This document shows, one piece after another, positions 1-5,780 of a stretch of 14,199 nt of DNA. The first letter of the stretch is position 1; every line of letters starts with the position of its first letter. The stretch is from NCBI GenBank assembly GCA_934247115.1, contig CAKQIY010000039.1:1-14199 (forward strand). The letters run 5' to 3'. The translations under genes and the position numbers were made by a program. Source of the DNA: an uncultured Coprococcus sp. (GTDB lineage Bacteria; Bacillota; Clostridia; Lachnospirales; Lachnospiraceae). Under the pieces are notes generated by a model. That model was not told the origin of the DNA. It made no database searches and saw only the letters and a program-made list of their open reading frames with translations.

Positions 1-93
1 AATGAAAGTGAAACTGTAAAAAACAACTTGGTAGACACAATTTTGAAGTTGATTGAGAACGGTGCATTTGATTTGAGTCAAATCCAAGAATAA
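1..93 (+). CDS. C-terminal end of an unidentified protein (partial)
   Basis: An open frame runs from the first base to a TAA at 91-93 and gives 30 residues ending in LIENGAFDLSQIQE. The start lies outside the window. The segment is amphipathic and probably helical. I do not recognise the family, and 30 residues are too few to assign one. Its stop codon abuts the stop of the convergent nucleotidyltransferase gene, which begins at 94 on the opposite strand. There is therefore no intergenic space for a dedicated terminator, and the two convergent transcripts probably overlap. The call as coding rests on the uninterrupted frame and the neat stop-to-stop junction, not on homology. Confidence 0.5.
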   Translation, partial: NESETVKNNLVDTILKLIENGAFDLSQIQE

Positions 94-1188
94 TCAGGGA
101 CGTTCCTTCAGCCGCGCCATATCTGCTGGTGTGTCAATGTCCATCAATTCAGTCTTGCTGGTGACAGGTAGCTGCCTTACCTGAGATTCGTGACTGTGGA
201 CAACGACATTTCCGCCTTTTCCTTGTGGGAGAGACATAAGCTCATCAAAATATTCTTTTGGAAATATCACAGGTGCTCCTGGTGTTTTGTCATAACACGT
301 TCTCCATATATATGATGGCTCATTTTGGGCACATAATAATAGTGATGCTATAGATTCCGTCTTTATGAGTGGCTGATCGGAAGGAATAAAAGCACAGCGG
401 TCAATATAGGAACCAATTGTATCCAGACCAAGACGGATCATATCATTCCGATATGGTGAGGAGTGAAGGATTACCGGTATACTATATTCTGTGCAAAGCT
501 TTTCAATATCCTGGTGTATGGTGACAACAAGTCGCCTGGCAAACAAATCTTTTGTTATATCAAGTATCCACTTTATGAGTGGCTGTCCGTGATATTCAGC
601 CATGAGCTTATTGCTGCCAAAGCGCTTTCCCTGTCCTGAAGCCATGATGATACATCCGGAATTGCCAAATGGTCTGTCAAGGTCAACAAGGAACACATCT
701 TTATGGCTGCACAGCCAGTTTAGAAATGAGAGATCCTGTTTTCGAACAACCATAATGATTCGCTTTTTATTCATGAGCCTTTCAAAAGCTTTTTGATAAT
801 CGTATGATGTGTTTTCAAGATATCCAATTTCGTCTACAGTAATCCATGGTGCTGTTGTGTCTGCTAGGCTTTCTAAGAAAGCAATACATGTGCTGTTAAA
901 GGCATCTCTAATGGGCTGCATGAGGTTCTCGCAACCTGTGGCATCAGAGCAGAATCTGCCGATACGTACAACTTCACCGCTTGAGTTGTTTTTCATGTAT
1001 ACGCCTTCTTTTGGGACGGCCCATGATGTAATTCCGGGCATTTGCCCGTCGAAAAGTGAAGAGAGAAGTGTTGATTTGCCACTTTTCCTGTCACCGGTAA
1101 TAACGATATGTTTCTTTTGGCTAGTCAGAAAAGATCTCCATATACAATTGGCTTCCAGCCTGAATACAGGCTTCTCTGTATTGTTCAT
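94..1188 (-). CDS. P-loop NTPase fused to MocA/MobA-like nucleotidyltransferase
   Basis: This 364-residue protein has two domains. Residues about 25-172 form a nucleotide-binding domain with a Walker A motif (GDRKSGKST, 32-40) and a Walker B-like strand (WITVDEIGYLE, 115-125), resembling THEP1/NTPase_1 proteins. Residues 178-364 form an NTP-transferase domain of the MocA/MobA type: GCIIMASGQGKRFGSNKL (178-195) is the nucleotide loop, followed by FIPSDQPLI (267-275), PGAPVIFP (303-310) and DIDTPADM (350-357). The family transfers CMP or GMP to molybdopterin. Next to a xanthine dehydrogenase-type enzyme, the cytidylyl (MocA) role is the likely one, but that is inference. It is the last gene of the transporter operon. 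The ATG at 1188 lies 68 nt inside the ModE-like gene with only a weak Shine-Dalgarno, so translational coupling is likely. A later non-ATG start just before the P-loop cannot be excluded. The last codons lie in a repeat fragment. Confidence 0.85.
   Translation of the reverse strand: MNNTEKPVFRLEANCIWRSFLTSQKKHIVITGDRKSGKSTLLSSLFDGQMPGITSWAVPKEGVYMKNNSSGEVVRIGRFCSDATGCENLMQPIRDAFNSTCIAFLESLADTTAPWITVDEIGYLENTSYDYQKAFERLMNKKRIIMVVRKQDLSFLNWLCSHKDVFLVDLDRPFGNSGCIIMASGQGKRFGSNKLMAEYHGQPLIKWILDITKDLFARRLVVTIHQDIEKLCTEYSIPVILHSSPYRNDMIRLGLDTIGSYIDRCAFIPSDQPLIKTESIASLLLCAQNEPSYIWRTCYDKTPGAPVIFPKEYFDELMSLPQGKGGNVVVHSHESQVRQLPVTSKTELMDIDTPADMARLKERP
95..109. repeat. Half-site of the GGGACGTTCCTTC hairpin repeat
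   Basis: The 15 bases CAGGGACGTTCCTTC are identical to the outer end of the long hairpin at 9543-9624, read as the complement of its right arm. Identity stops abruptly at 110. The piece lies inside the 3' end of the nucleotidyltransferase gene and encodes its last residues (KERP) and stop. The core GGGACGTTCC is itself nearly self-complementary. It may be a remnant of a REP-like element or a chance match. Its position exactly at a gene border favours a remnant. Confidence 0.5.
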
Positions 1189-1456
1189 ATTTTTTCAGCC
1201 ATTCCTTTCCCTCTGGTGTTATCGTGCTTCCCCCACCTGACCTGCCACCTGTTGTGCGGCTTGTAAGTGAAAATCCCAGCGCCTCTTCAGCATTTTTTAT
1301 CATGCGGAATGCTTTGCTGTAGGCAAGTCCCATGGACTGGGATGCGGAGCGGAGAGAACCGGTTTCTTCTATAGCCAAAAGGAGGCGGTATGGGCCTTCA
1401 CCAAAGAATTTCTCATCATTATCATCAAAAAATGTTATTTTAATAGCAGCTCTCAA
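1121..1456 (-). CDS. ModE-like winged-helix regulator without molybdate-binding domain
   Basis: This 111-residue protein matches the N-terminal DNA-binding domain of ModE, also annotated as a LysR-type wHTH. It has a helix-turn-helix at about residues 27-60 (ETGSLRSASQSMGLAYSKAF) and the family's Gly-rich wing (TGGRSGGGSTITPEGKEWL, 69-87). ModE of E. coli has about 260 residues and carries two C-terminal MOP/TOBE domains that bind molybdate. Those are absent here, so the ligand or signal is unknown. The start is TTG at 1456: it follows AAGGAGG by 10 nt and shares bases with the TGA of the upstream ATPase gene, and no ATG lies before the HTH. Its place between the transporter and a cofactor nucleotidyltransferase suggests it controls this locus. 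A dyad at 4395-4418 is a candidate target. Confidence 0.85.
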   Translation of the reverse strand: MRAAIKITFFDDNDEKFFGEGPYRLLLAIEETGSLRSASQSMGLAYSKAFRMIKNAEEALGFSLTSRTTGGRSGGGSTITPEGKEWLKKYEQYREACIQAGSQLYMEIFSD

Positions 1457-2277
1457 TGCATATCATCCTCCTTCATCATGACAAGCTGGCGATTTCCCTG
1501 ACGGTTGCAAAGTTCCCTGATACTGATTGTACCATAAACTTTGGACAGAAGCATTTCCATTTCCTCAATGGGTGTTTTATCGGGATATATTTCACCGATC
1601 AGTTTGGATTCAGATAAAACCAGAAGAGTGTTGCAGTAATTTAAAGCAAGTGATGAATCGTGCAGCGTTACCAGAGACACCGCGCGGTTTTGTTCAACAT
1701 AGCTGCAGAGAAGTTTCATGATCTGGTAGCGCAGCCTGAAGTCCAGTGCACTTTCCGGTTCGTCCAGGAGTAAAAGCTTCCGTTTGGCCACAAATGTACG
1801 TGCCAGCAGGGCAAGCTGTTTTTGGCCCTCGCTCAATGTCTGAAAATTATCGTTTATTCGTGAATCAAGGCCGACTATTGCAAGAACTTCATGAACTTTT
1901 TCTTTCATGGTATCAGTAGGGGGCTGAAGCAGCTTAAGCTCTGGGTTAAATCCCATCATGACAACATCCAAGAGAGATATGTCTATGGATATGCCGCTTT
2001 TTTGAGGGATATATCCACATAGCTGTGCTAGTTTTTTGTGAGGCATATGTTCCAGCTGGAGATTATCTAACTCGCAGCAGCCACTATGTGGAATCAAATT
2101 GGCAATTGCTTTGATAAGGGTTGTCTTGCCACAGCCATTCTCGCCAAGTATACCAACAATTGAACCTTCTTCCGCAGAAAAGCTGATATTGTTTATCACA
2201 TTTTGCACATCTGGGGTGTTGGTGCGGCTGCTGTGGTGGTAGCCGGCTGACAGATCGCATATGTTTAATATACTCAT
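1453..2277 (-). CDS. ABC transporter ATP-binding protein (FecE/MolC type)
   Basis: This cytoplasmic ATPase of a binding-protein-dependent importer has 274 residues. It contains Walker A GENGCGKTT (45-53), Q-loop Q92, signature LSEGQ (148-152), Walker B LLLLDEPESALD (168-179) and the switch histidine H206. The frame stays open further upstream to 2406, but the start is set at ATG 2277. That start has AAGGAGG 11 nt before it (2289-2295), makes an ATGA overlap with the permease stop, and begins with the MSILNICDLSAGY strand typical of the family. Its partner is the FecCD-type permease, so it belongs to the type II importers for siderophores, haem, cobalamin and molybdate/tungstate (MolBCA of Haemophilus). 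The ModE-like and MocA-like genes downstream favour molybdate or tungstate. This is context inference, since the fold alone does not decide the substrate. Confidence 0.9.
   Translation of the reverse strand: MSILNICDLSAGYHHSSRTNTPDVQNVINNISFSAEEGSIVGILGENGCGKTTLIKAIANLIPHSGCCELDNLQLEHMPHKKLAQLCGYIPQKSGISIDISLLDVVMMGFNPELKLLQPPTDTMKEKVHEVLAIVGLDSRINDNFQTLSEGQKQLALLARTFVAKRKLLLLDEPESALDFRLRYQIMKLLCSYVEQNRAVSLVTLHDSSLALNYCNTLLVLSESKLIGEIYPDKTPIEEMEMLLSKVYGTISIRELCNRQGNRQLVMMKEDDMH
1467..1473 (-). promoter_or_regulatory. Ribosome binding site that fixes the TTG start of the ModE-like gene
   Basis: The - strand reads AAGGAGG here, inside the last codons of the ABC ATPase gene and 10 nt before TTG at 1456. 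This perfect Shine-Dalgarno decides the start of the regulator and indicates coupled translation across the 4-nt overlap. Confidence 0.75.
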
Positions 2278-3287
2278 TTTACAGGTTTCCTCCTTATGCA
2301 TAGATAGATAAGAAACGGTGCTCCTACGATACTTGTGAATATACTGACCGGCAGTTCTGTGGAACATACACTGCGGGCAAGGATATCGCCGAAAGTGAGA
2401 AGGCATCCACCTATAAGACCACTCAGAAGCATAGTTGATAAGCGGTTATTTTTGAGCAGCATTCTGGCTCCGTGCGGAGCAAGCAGAGAGATAAAGCTGA
2501 TAAGTCCTGTCATGCTGATCACACTTGAGGTTGCCAGGGTTGCGATCAAAAGAACCAGCATTCGTATCTGGTTAACATTCACTCCAAGCATTTTGCCCTC
2601 TGCGTCATCAAGGGAGAGCATTATGATCTGTCTGTACAACAGGAACATTATCAGCAGGCAGACCGCACATAGTATTACGTTTGAGCCAATGGAATATATG
2701 CTTATGCCATTAAGACTTCCCATGATCCAGTATTCAATTGATGCTAATTGTTTTTCAGGGTCGGCAGTCAGCTTCAGACACACAAGAGCGGTCTGGGCAA
2801 GACTGTGTACTGCTATGCCTGCCAGTACTATGCTTTTTCCATCACGTTCATATGTCAGAGATGACAGAAGCAGAACCAGTATCACACAGCATATGGCTCC
2901 GGCAAAAGCGGATATGGTTACAGACATTGTTCCCGACAAAAACAGAATGCCAAATGCGGCACCGGCGCTTGCACCTGAGGATACACCTATGATGTCTGGA
3001 GAAGCCAATGGATTCTTAAATACAGTCTGATATACAAATCCTGCTATGCCGAGAACAAATCCTCCTATACAGCCGATGATTCCGCGGCTTGCGCGAAGCG
3101 TGAGAAATACACGCCACTGCATGTCATCACCTTGCAGCAATCCATTCAGTGTAAGAGGATATTTTCCGACAAAAAAAGAAAATATACTGAGAGCCGCCAG
3201 AATGACAGCTCCCAGTATAATAGTTATTGTTGCTTTGTTTTTATTTTTACGCTTGTTATTAGTTGTTGATTCCATAGAATGTTTCAT
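2274..3287 (-). CDS. FecCD-family ABC transporter permease
   Basis: This 337-residue integral membrane protein has a short, very basic N-terminus (NNKRKNKNK) followed by hydrophobic segments throughout, as expected for the 8-10 helices of the BtuC/FecCD/MolB family. Family landmarks are visible: LRASRGIIGCIGGFVLGIAG, the YQTVFKNPLASPDIIGVSSGA loop, and GLISFISLLAPHGARMLL near the C-terminus, which contacts the ATPase. The length matches the family. Its start overlaps the end of the binding-protein gene by 29 bp and has no clear Shine-Dalgarno, so reinitiation by terminating ribosomes is likely. ATG codons at 3287 and 3275 are both possible. It would form the membrane channel of the importer with two copies of the adjacent ATPase. 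Confidence 0.92.
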   Translation of the reverse strand: MKHSMESTTNNKRKNKNKATITIILGAVILAALSIFSFFVGKYPLTLNGLLQGDDMQWRVFLTLRASRGIIGCIGGFVLGIAGFVYQTVFKNPLASPDIIGVSSGASAGAAFGILFLSGTMSVTISAFAGAICCVILVLLLSSLTYERDGKSIVLAGIAVHSLAQTALVCLKLTADPEKQLASIEYWIMGSLNGISIYSIGSNVILCAVCLLIMFLLYRQIIMLSLDDAEGKMLGVNVNQIRMLVLLIATLATSSVISMTGLISFISLLAPHGARMLLKNNRLSTMLLSGLIGGCLLTFGDILARSVCSTELPVSIFTSIVGAPFLIYLCIRRKPVK

Positions 3288-4377
3288 AATAATTTGTCAT
3301 TTCAGTTGTATATGTGTCAGCTGATACCTGATCAGGATGAAGGATTCCTGCAAGCCATACAGATGCCAGGATTCCTGCAGGTACCGGACTGTCCAATGCC
3401 TCAACATCTCCAGGAATAGCATATACGTGGCTGTTTTTTACAGCAGTGCATTCTGCAAGGTTTGGATCGTTCATTACGTCATCTACTGTATATTCGGCAT
3501 CAGATGCGATTATTATATAAGAAGGATCCCATGCAAGAAGCTGCTCATAGCTTATCTCGGCCCAGTAGGAGTCTGTGATAGAATCAGCTGCATTTTTTCC
3601 ACCGGCAAGCTCTATGATGCTTGACTGATACATAGAAGGACCGGCAGTAGACAAGAATGATGAGTTGCCGGCAAGGTATACACTTTCAGGTTCTACGCCA
3701 GACAGAGCTGAAGTAAGCATATTCTTCTGAGAATCTATATATGCGAGCAGCTTTGCAGCTTCTGAATTGGTGTTAGTTGCCGTAGCTATGGTGTTGATCA
3801 TTTCTGTCATAAGATCCTGACTTTCAGGATTGACGAGCAGTACTGTGATACCGAGGTCTGTCAGGCTCTGGGCTGCATCCTTCAGTTTCATTGGCAGAAT
3901 AACCAGATCAGGTGAAAGAGCAGCACATGTCTCAAGGTTGAACTCTTTGGCAGTTCCAACATTAGGCAGCTCTGTCAGTTCTGGTGCAGCAAGCTTATAA
4001 ATAGGGCGCTTGTCTGCTTTTGCCTCAATACCGACAACCTTATCCTTGAGACCAAGAGCGATCAGAAGGCTTGAAGAAATATAGTAGCCACTCACGATAG
4101 AAGATGGCTCTTTTTCAATTGTAACTTCACGGCCGGCCTGGTCAGTAACTGTTACAGGGTAGACAGTCTGTTCAGCATCTGCTTCAGTGGAAGACTCTTC
4201 AGAAGATAATTCTTCAGATACTTCTTCACTGGAAGCTGATTCGGATACTGAAGCAGCTGTGGTGCTTTCCGTAGTACTCTGTGTTGTCGTAGCACTGTCT
4301 GTACCACAGGCTGTAAGTACTGCCAGCATAGTACAGATAAGGATGATAGATAGTTGCTTTTTAAAAGTTGTTTTCAT
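3259..4377 (-). CDS. Substrate-binding lipoprotein of the metal/oxyanion ABC importer
   Basis: This 372-residue extracytoplasmic solute receptor is the first gene of the operon. It has a lipoprotein signal peptide: basic MKTTFKKQ, hydrophobic core, lipobox LTAC with lipidated Cys24. A Ser/Thr/Glu-rich linker of about 40 residues follows, then a TroA/BtuF-like (periplasmic-binding type 2 helical) domain beginning VTVTDQAGREVTIEKEPSSIV. Strings such as LGLKDKVVGIE, CAALSPDLVILP and LLAWDPSYIII are typical of that fold. The frame is open back to 4449, but ATG 4377 is chosen because it opens the signal peptide and has AAAGG a short way upstream. Receptors of this class bind siderophores, cobalamin, haem or molybdate/tungstate (MolA). 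Molybdate or tungstate is inferred here from the downstream regulator and cofactor gene. Confidence 0.9.
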   Translation of the reverse strand: MKTTFKKQLSIILICTMLAVLTACGTDSATTTQSTTESTTAASVSESASSEEVSEELSSEESSTEADAEQTVYPVTVTDQAGREVTIEKEPSSIVSGYYISSSLLIALGLKDKVVGIEAKADKRPIYKLAAPELTELPNVGTAKEFNLETCAALSPDLVILPMKLKDAAQSLTDLGITVLLVNPESQDLMTEMINTIATATNTNSEAAKLLAYIDSQKNMLTSALSGVEPESVYLAGNSSFLSTAGPSMYQSSIIELAGGKNAADSITDSYWAEISYEQLLAWDPSYIIIASDAEYTVDDVMNDPNLAECTAVKNSHVYAIPGDVEALDSPVPAGILASVWLAGILHPDQVSADTYTTEMTNYYETFYGINN

Positions 4378-4394
4378 GAATTCAATGTTCCTTT

Positions 4395-4418
4395 CGTTAT
4401 TCTTGAAATAATACAACG
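4395..4418. promoter_or_regulatory. Candidate ModE-type operator in the divergent intergenic region
   Basis: The 24-nt sequence CGTTAT-N12-ACAACG has symmetric outer CGTT/AACG arms. It has the same overall length and edges as the E. coli modABC ModE box as I remember it (CGTTAT at one end, ATAACG at the other). It lies 18 nt before the ATG of the binding-protein gene on the - strand and covers a possible -10 element for that operon (TATTAT, complement of 4408-4413). Bound regulator would therefore block the transporter operon. An overlapping small dyad, AATAC-AACG-GTATT (4410-4423), is an alternative. The arms are short, so this remains a prediction. Confidence 0.4.
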
Positions 4419-4436
4419 GTATTGTAACAAAGCATC

Positions 4437-4465
4437 TTTTCAAAGACAAGCTGTTTTAATATAAT
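4437..4465 (+). promoter_or_regulatory. Sigma-A promoter of the hydroxylase operon
   Basis: A perfect -10 TATAAT (4460-4465) is preceded at 17 nt by TTTTCA (4437-4442), which matches four of six -35 bases. Transcription would start near 4472 and give a leader of about 35 nt, too short for a riboswitch. The first gene's ATG is at 4507. Confidence 0.55.
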
Positions 4466-4506
4466 ATATTTTGAAAAATTGTGTTTATATGTTAAAAGGA
4501 GCTTTT

Positions 4507-5307
4507 ATGGTAACAATACAGAATTATGTACGCGCACAAAGTATTGATGAGGCATATGAACTGAATCAGAAAAAGGGAAGCTGTATTATTGGAGGAATGC
4601 TCTGGACAAAAATGCAGGATCGCCTGATACAGACAGCCATAGATATGTGTGATCTGGGACTTGATAAGATTGAAGAAAGAGAAGACGAATTCATTATTGG
4701 TGCAATGACATCACTCCGTCAGATAGAGCTGCATGACGGATTAAACAAATATACACATGGTGCAGTATGCGAAGCGGTGAAGGATATTGTGGGGGTTCAG
4801 TTTCGGAATCTCGCCACGATTGGCGGAAGCATATGGGGACGTTTCGGATTTTCGGACATTCTGACAGTTTTTTTAGCTATGGATGCATTTGTGGAGCTTT
4901 ATCATGGTGGTATGATTCCTCTCAGGGAATTTGTCAACATGAAGCAGGACAGGGACGTGATTGTACATCTGATCATCAGGAAAACTCCCGGAGTTTTTGC
5001 TTATGCATCAGTCCGCAATCAGAGAACAGATTTCCCTGTCATTGCCTGTTCAGCATCATGCGTGGATGGAGAATACCGTCTGGCTGTGGGAGCAAGGCCT
5101 GGAAGGGCGATGCTTGTTCTGGATGAAGAAGGTTTGCTTACAGGGGGATTTTCAGATGATACAGAGAAAGCATTTGCCAATTGGGTTTCTGACAAGGTTC
5201 CGGTTGGAAGCAATCATCGTGCTGGCGCAGAATACAGAAGCCGTCTGATACGTGTGCTTGGACAGAGATTATTGAAAAAAATTGAGGAGGAGCAGCAGTG
5301 GAAATAA
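4507..5307 (+). CDS. xdhB: Molybdenum hydroxylase FAD-binding subunit (XdhB/CoxM type)
   Basis: This 266-residue subunit should carry FAD and pass electrons from the iron-sulfur clusters to NAD+ or another acceptor. It has the FAD_binding_5 fold: an N-terminal GG loop (SCIIGGMLWTKM, 25-36) that replaces the usual AGGTDL-type loop, VQFRNLATIGGSIWG (97-111) for the isoalloxazine and diphosphate, GFSDIL (114-119), and a C-terminal CO_deh_flav_C part with SVRNQRTDFPVIA (168-180) and HRAGAEYRSRL (237-247). It is slightly shorter than most homologues (about 280-300). ATG 4507 is chosen over an upstream in-frame TTG because AAAGGAG ends 5 nt before it. It is the first gene of the operon and overlaps the [2Fe-2S] gene by 10 nt. 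The symbol follows E. coli usage. Confidence 0.88.
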   Translation: MVTIQNYVRAQSIDEAYELNQKKGSCIIGGMLWTKMQDRLIQTAIDMCDLGLDKIEEREDEFIIGAMTSLRQIELHDGLNKYTHGAVCEAVKDIVGVQFRNLATIGGSIWGRFGFSDILTVFLAMDAFVELYHGGMIPLREFVNMKQDRDVIVHLIIRKTPGVFAYASVRNQRTDFPVIACSASCVDGEYRLAVGARPGRAMLVLDEEGLLTGGFSDDTEKAFANWVSDKVPVGSNHRAGAEYRSRLIRVLGQRLLKKIEEEQQWK

Positions 5308-5768
5308 AAGTTAAATTAAATGGGAAATTTGTCTCGGAAAATATAGCTCCGGATATGCTCCTTATAGATTTTCTGCGTGATCATGGATGTTATAGTGTGA
5401 AACGCGGCTGTGAGACGTCAAATTGTGGTCTGTGTACAGTGCTCATGGATCAGACTCCTGTCCTTTCCTGTTCGATGCTTGCTGCCAGGGCAGATGGACA
5501 CGAGGTGCAGACCCTTGAGGACCTTCAGGATGAGGCGGCAGAATTTGCCGGGTTCATTGCTGATCAGGGGGCTGACCAATGTGGTTTCTGCAATCCGGGT
5601 TTTGTGATGAATACAATAGCTCTTCTCAGAGAAAATCCTGACCCATCGGATGATGAGATCAGGGCATATCTTGCAGGGAATCTGTGCAGATGTTCCGGAT
5701 ATGAGGGACAACTGAGAGGGATCCGAAATTACTTAGACAGTAGAATTCCTGCAGATGACAGACAGTAA
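5298..5768 (+). CDS. xdhC: Molybdenum hydroxylase [2Fe-2S] subunit (XdhC/CoxS type)
   Basis: This 156-residue electron-transfer subunit carries two [2Fe-2S] clusters. The N-terminal plant-ferredoxin-like domain has ligands Cys38, Cys43, Cys46 and Cys58 (CETSNCGLC, then a later Cys). The C-terminal helical domain has Cys95 and Cys98 (QCGFCNPG) and Cys130 and Cys132 (NLCRCSGY). All eight ligands are present and the length is normal. The start is GTG at 5298, preceded by GAGGAGG (5284-5290) with 7 nt spacing and overlapping the end of the FAD gene. It should shuttle electrons from molybdopterin to FAD. The symbol follows E. coli usage and is not the XdhC cofactor-insertion factor of other bacteria. 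Confidence 0.93.
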   Translation: MEIKVKLNGKFVSENIAPDMLLIDFLRDHGCYSVKRGCETSNCGLCTVLMDQTPVLSCSMLAARADGHEVQTLEDLQDEAAEFAGFIADQGADQCGFCNPGFVMNTIALLRENPDPSDDEIRAYLAGNLCRCSGYEGQLRGIRNYLDSRIPADDRQ

Positions 5769-5780
5769 AGGGGTGAACTC

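Noticed and set aside
2335..3030. 231-codon + strand open frame across the permease gene
   Set aside because: It lies wholly opposite the FecCD-type permease gene, has no ribosome binding site, and its product (rich in Arg, Ser, Met and Pro) resembles no protein. It is a shadow of the real gene.
4466..4506. Riboswitch (purine or molybdenum cofactor) in the leader of the hydroxylase operon
   Set aside because: From the predicted start near 4472 to the ATG at 4507 there are only about 35 nt, with no paired structure, which is too short for either aptamer.
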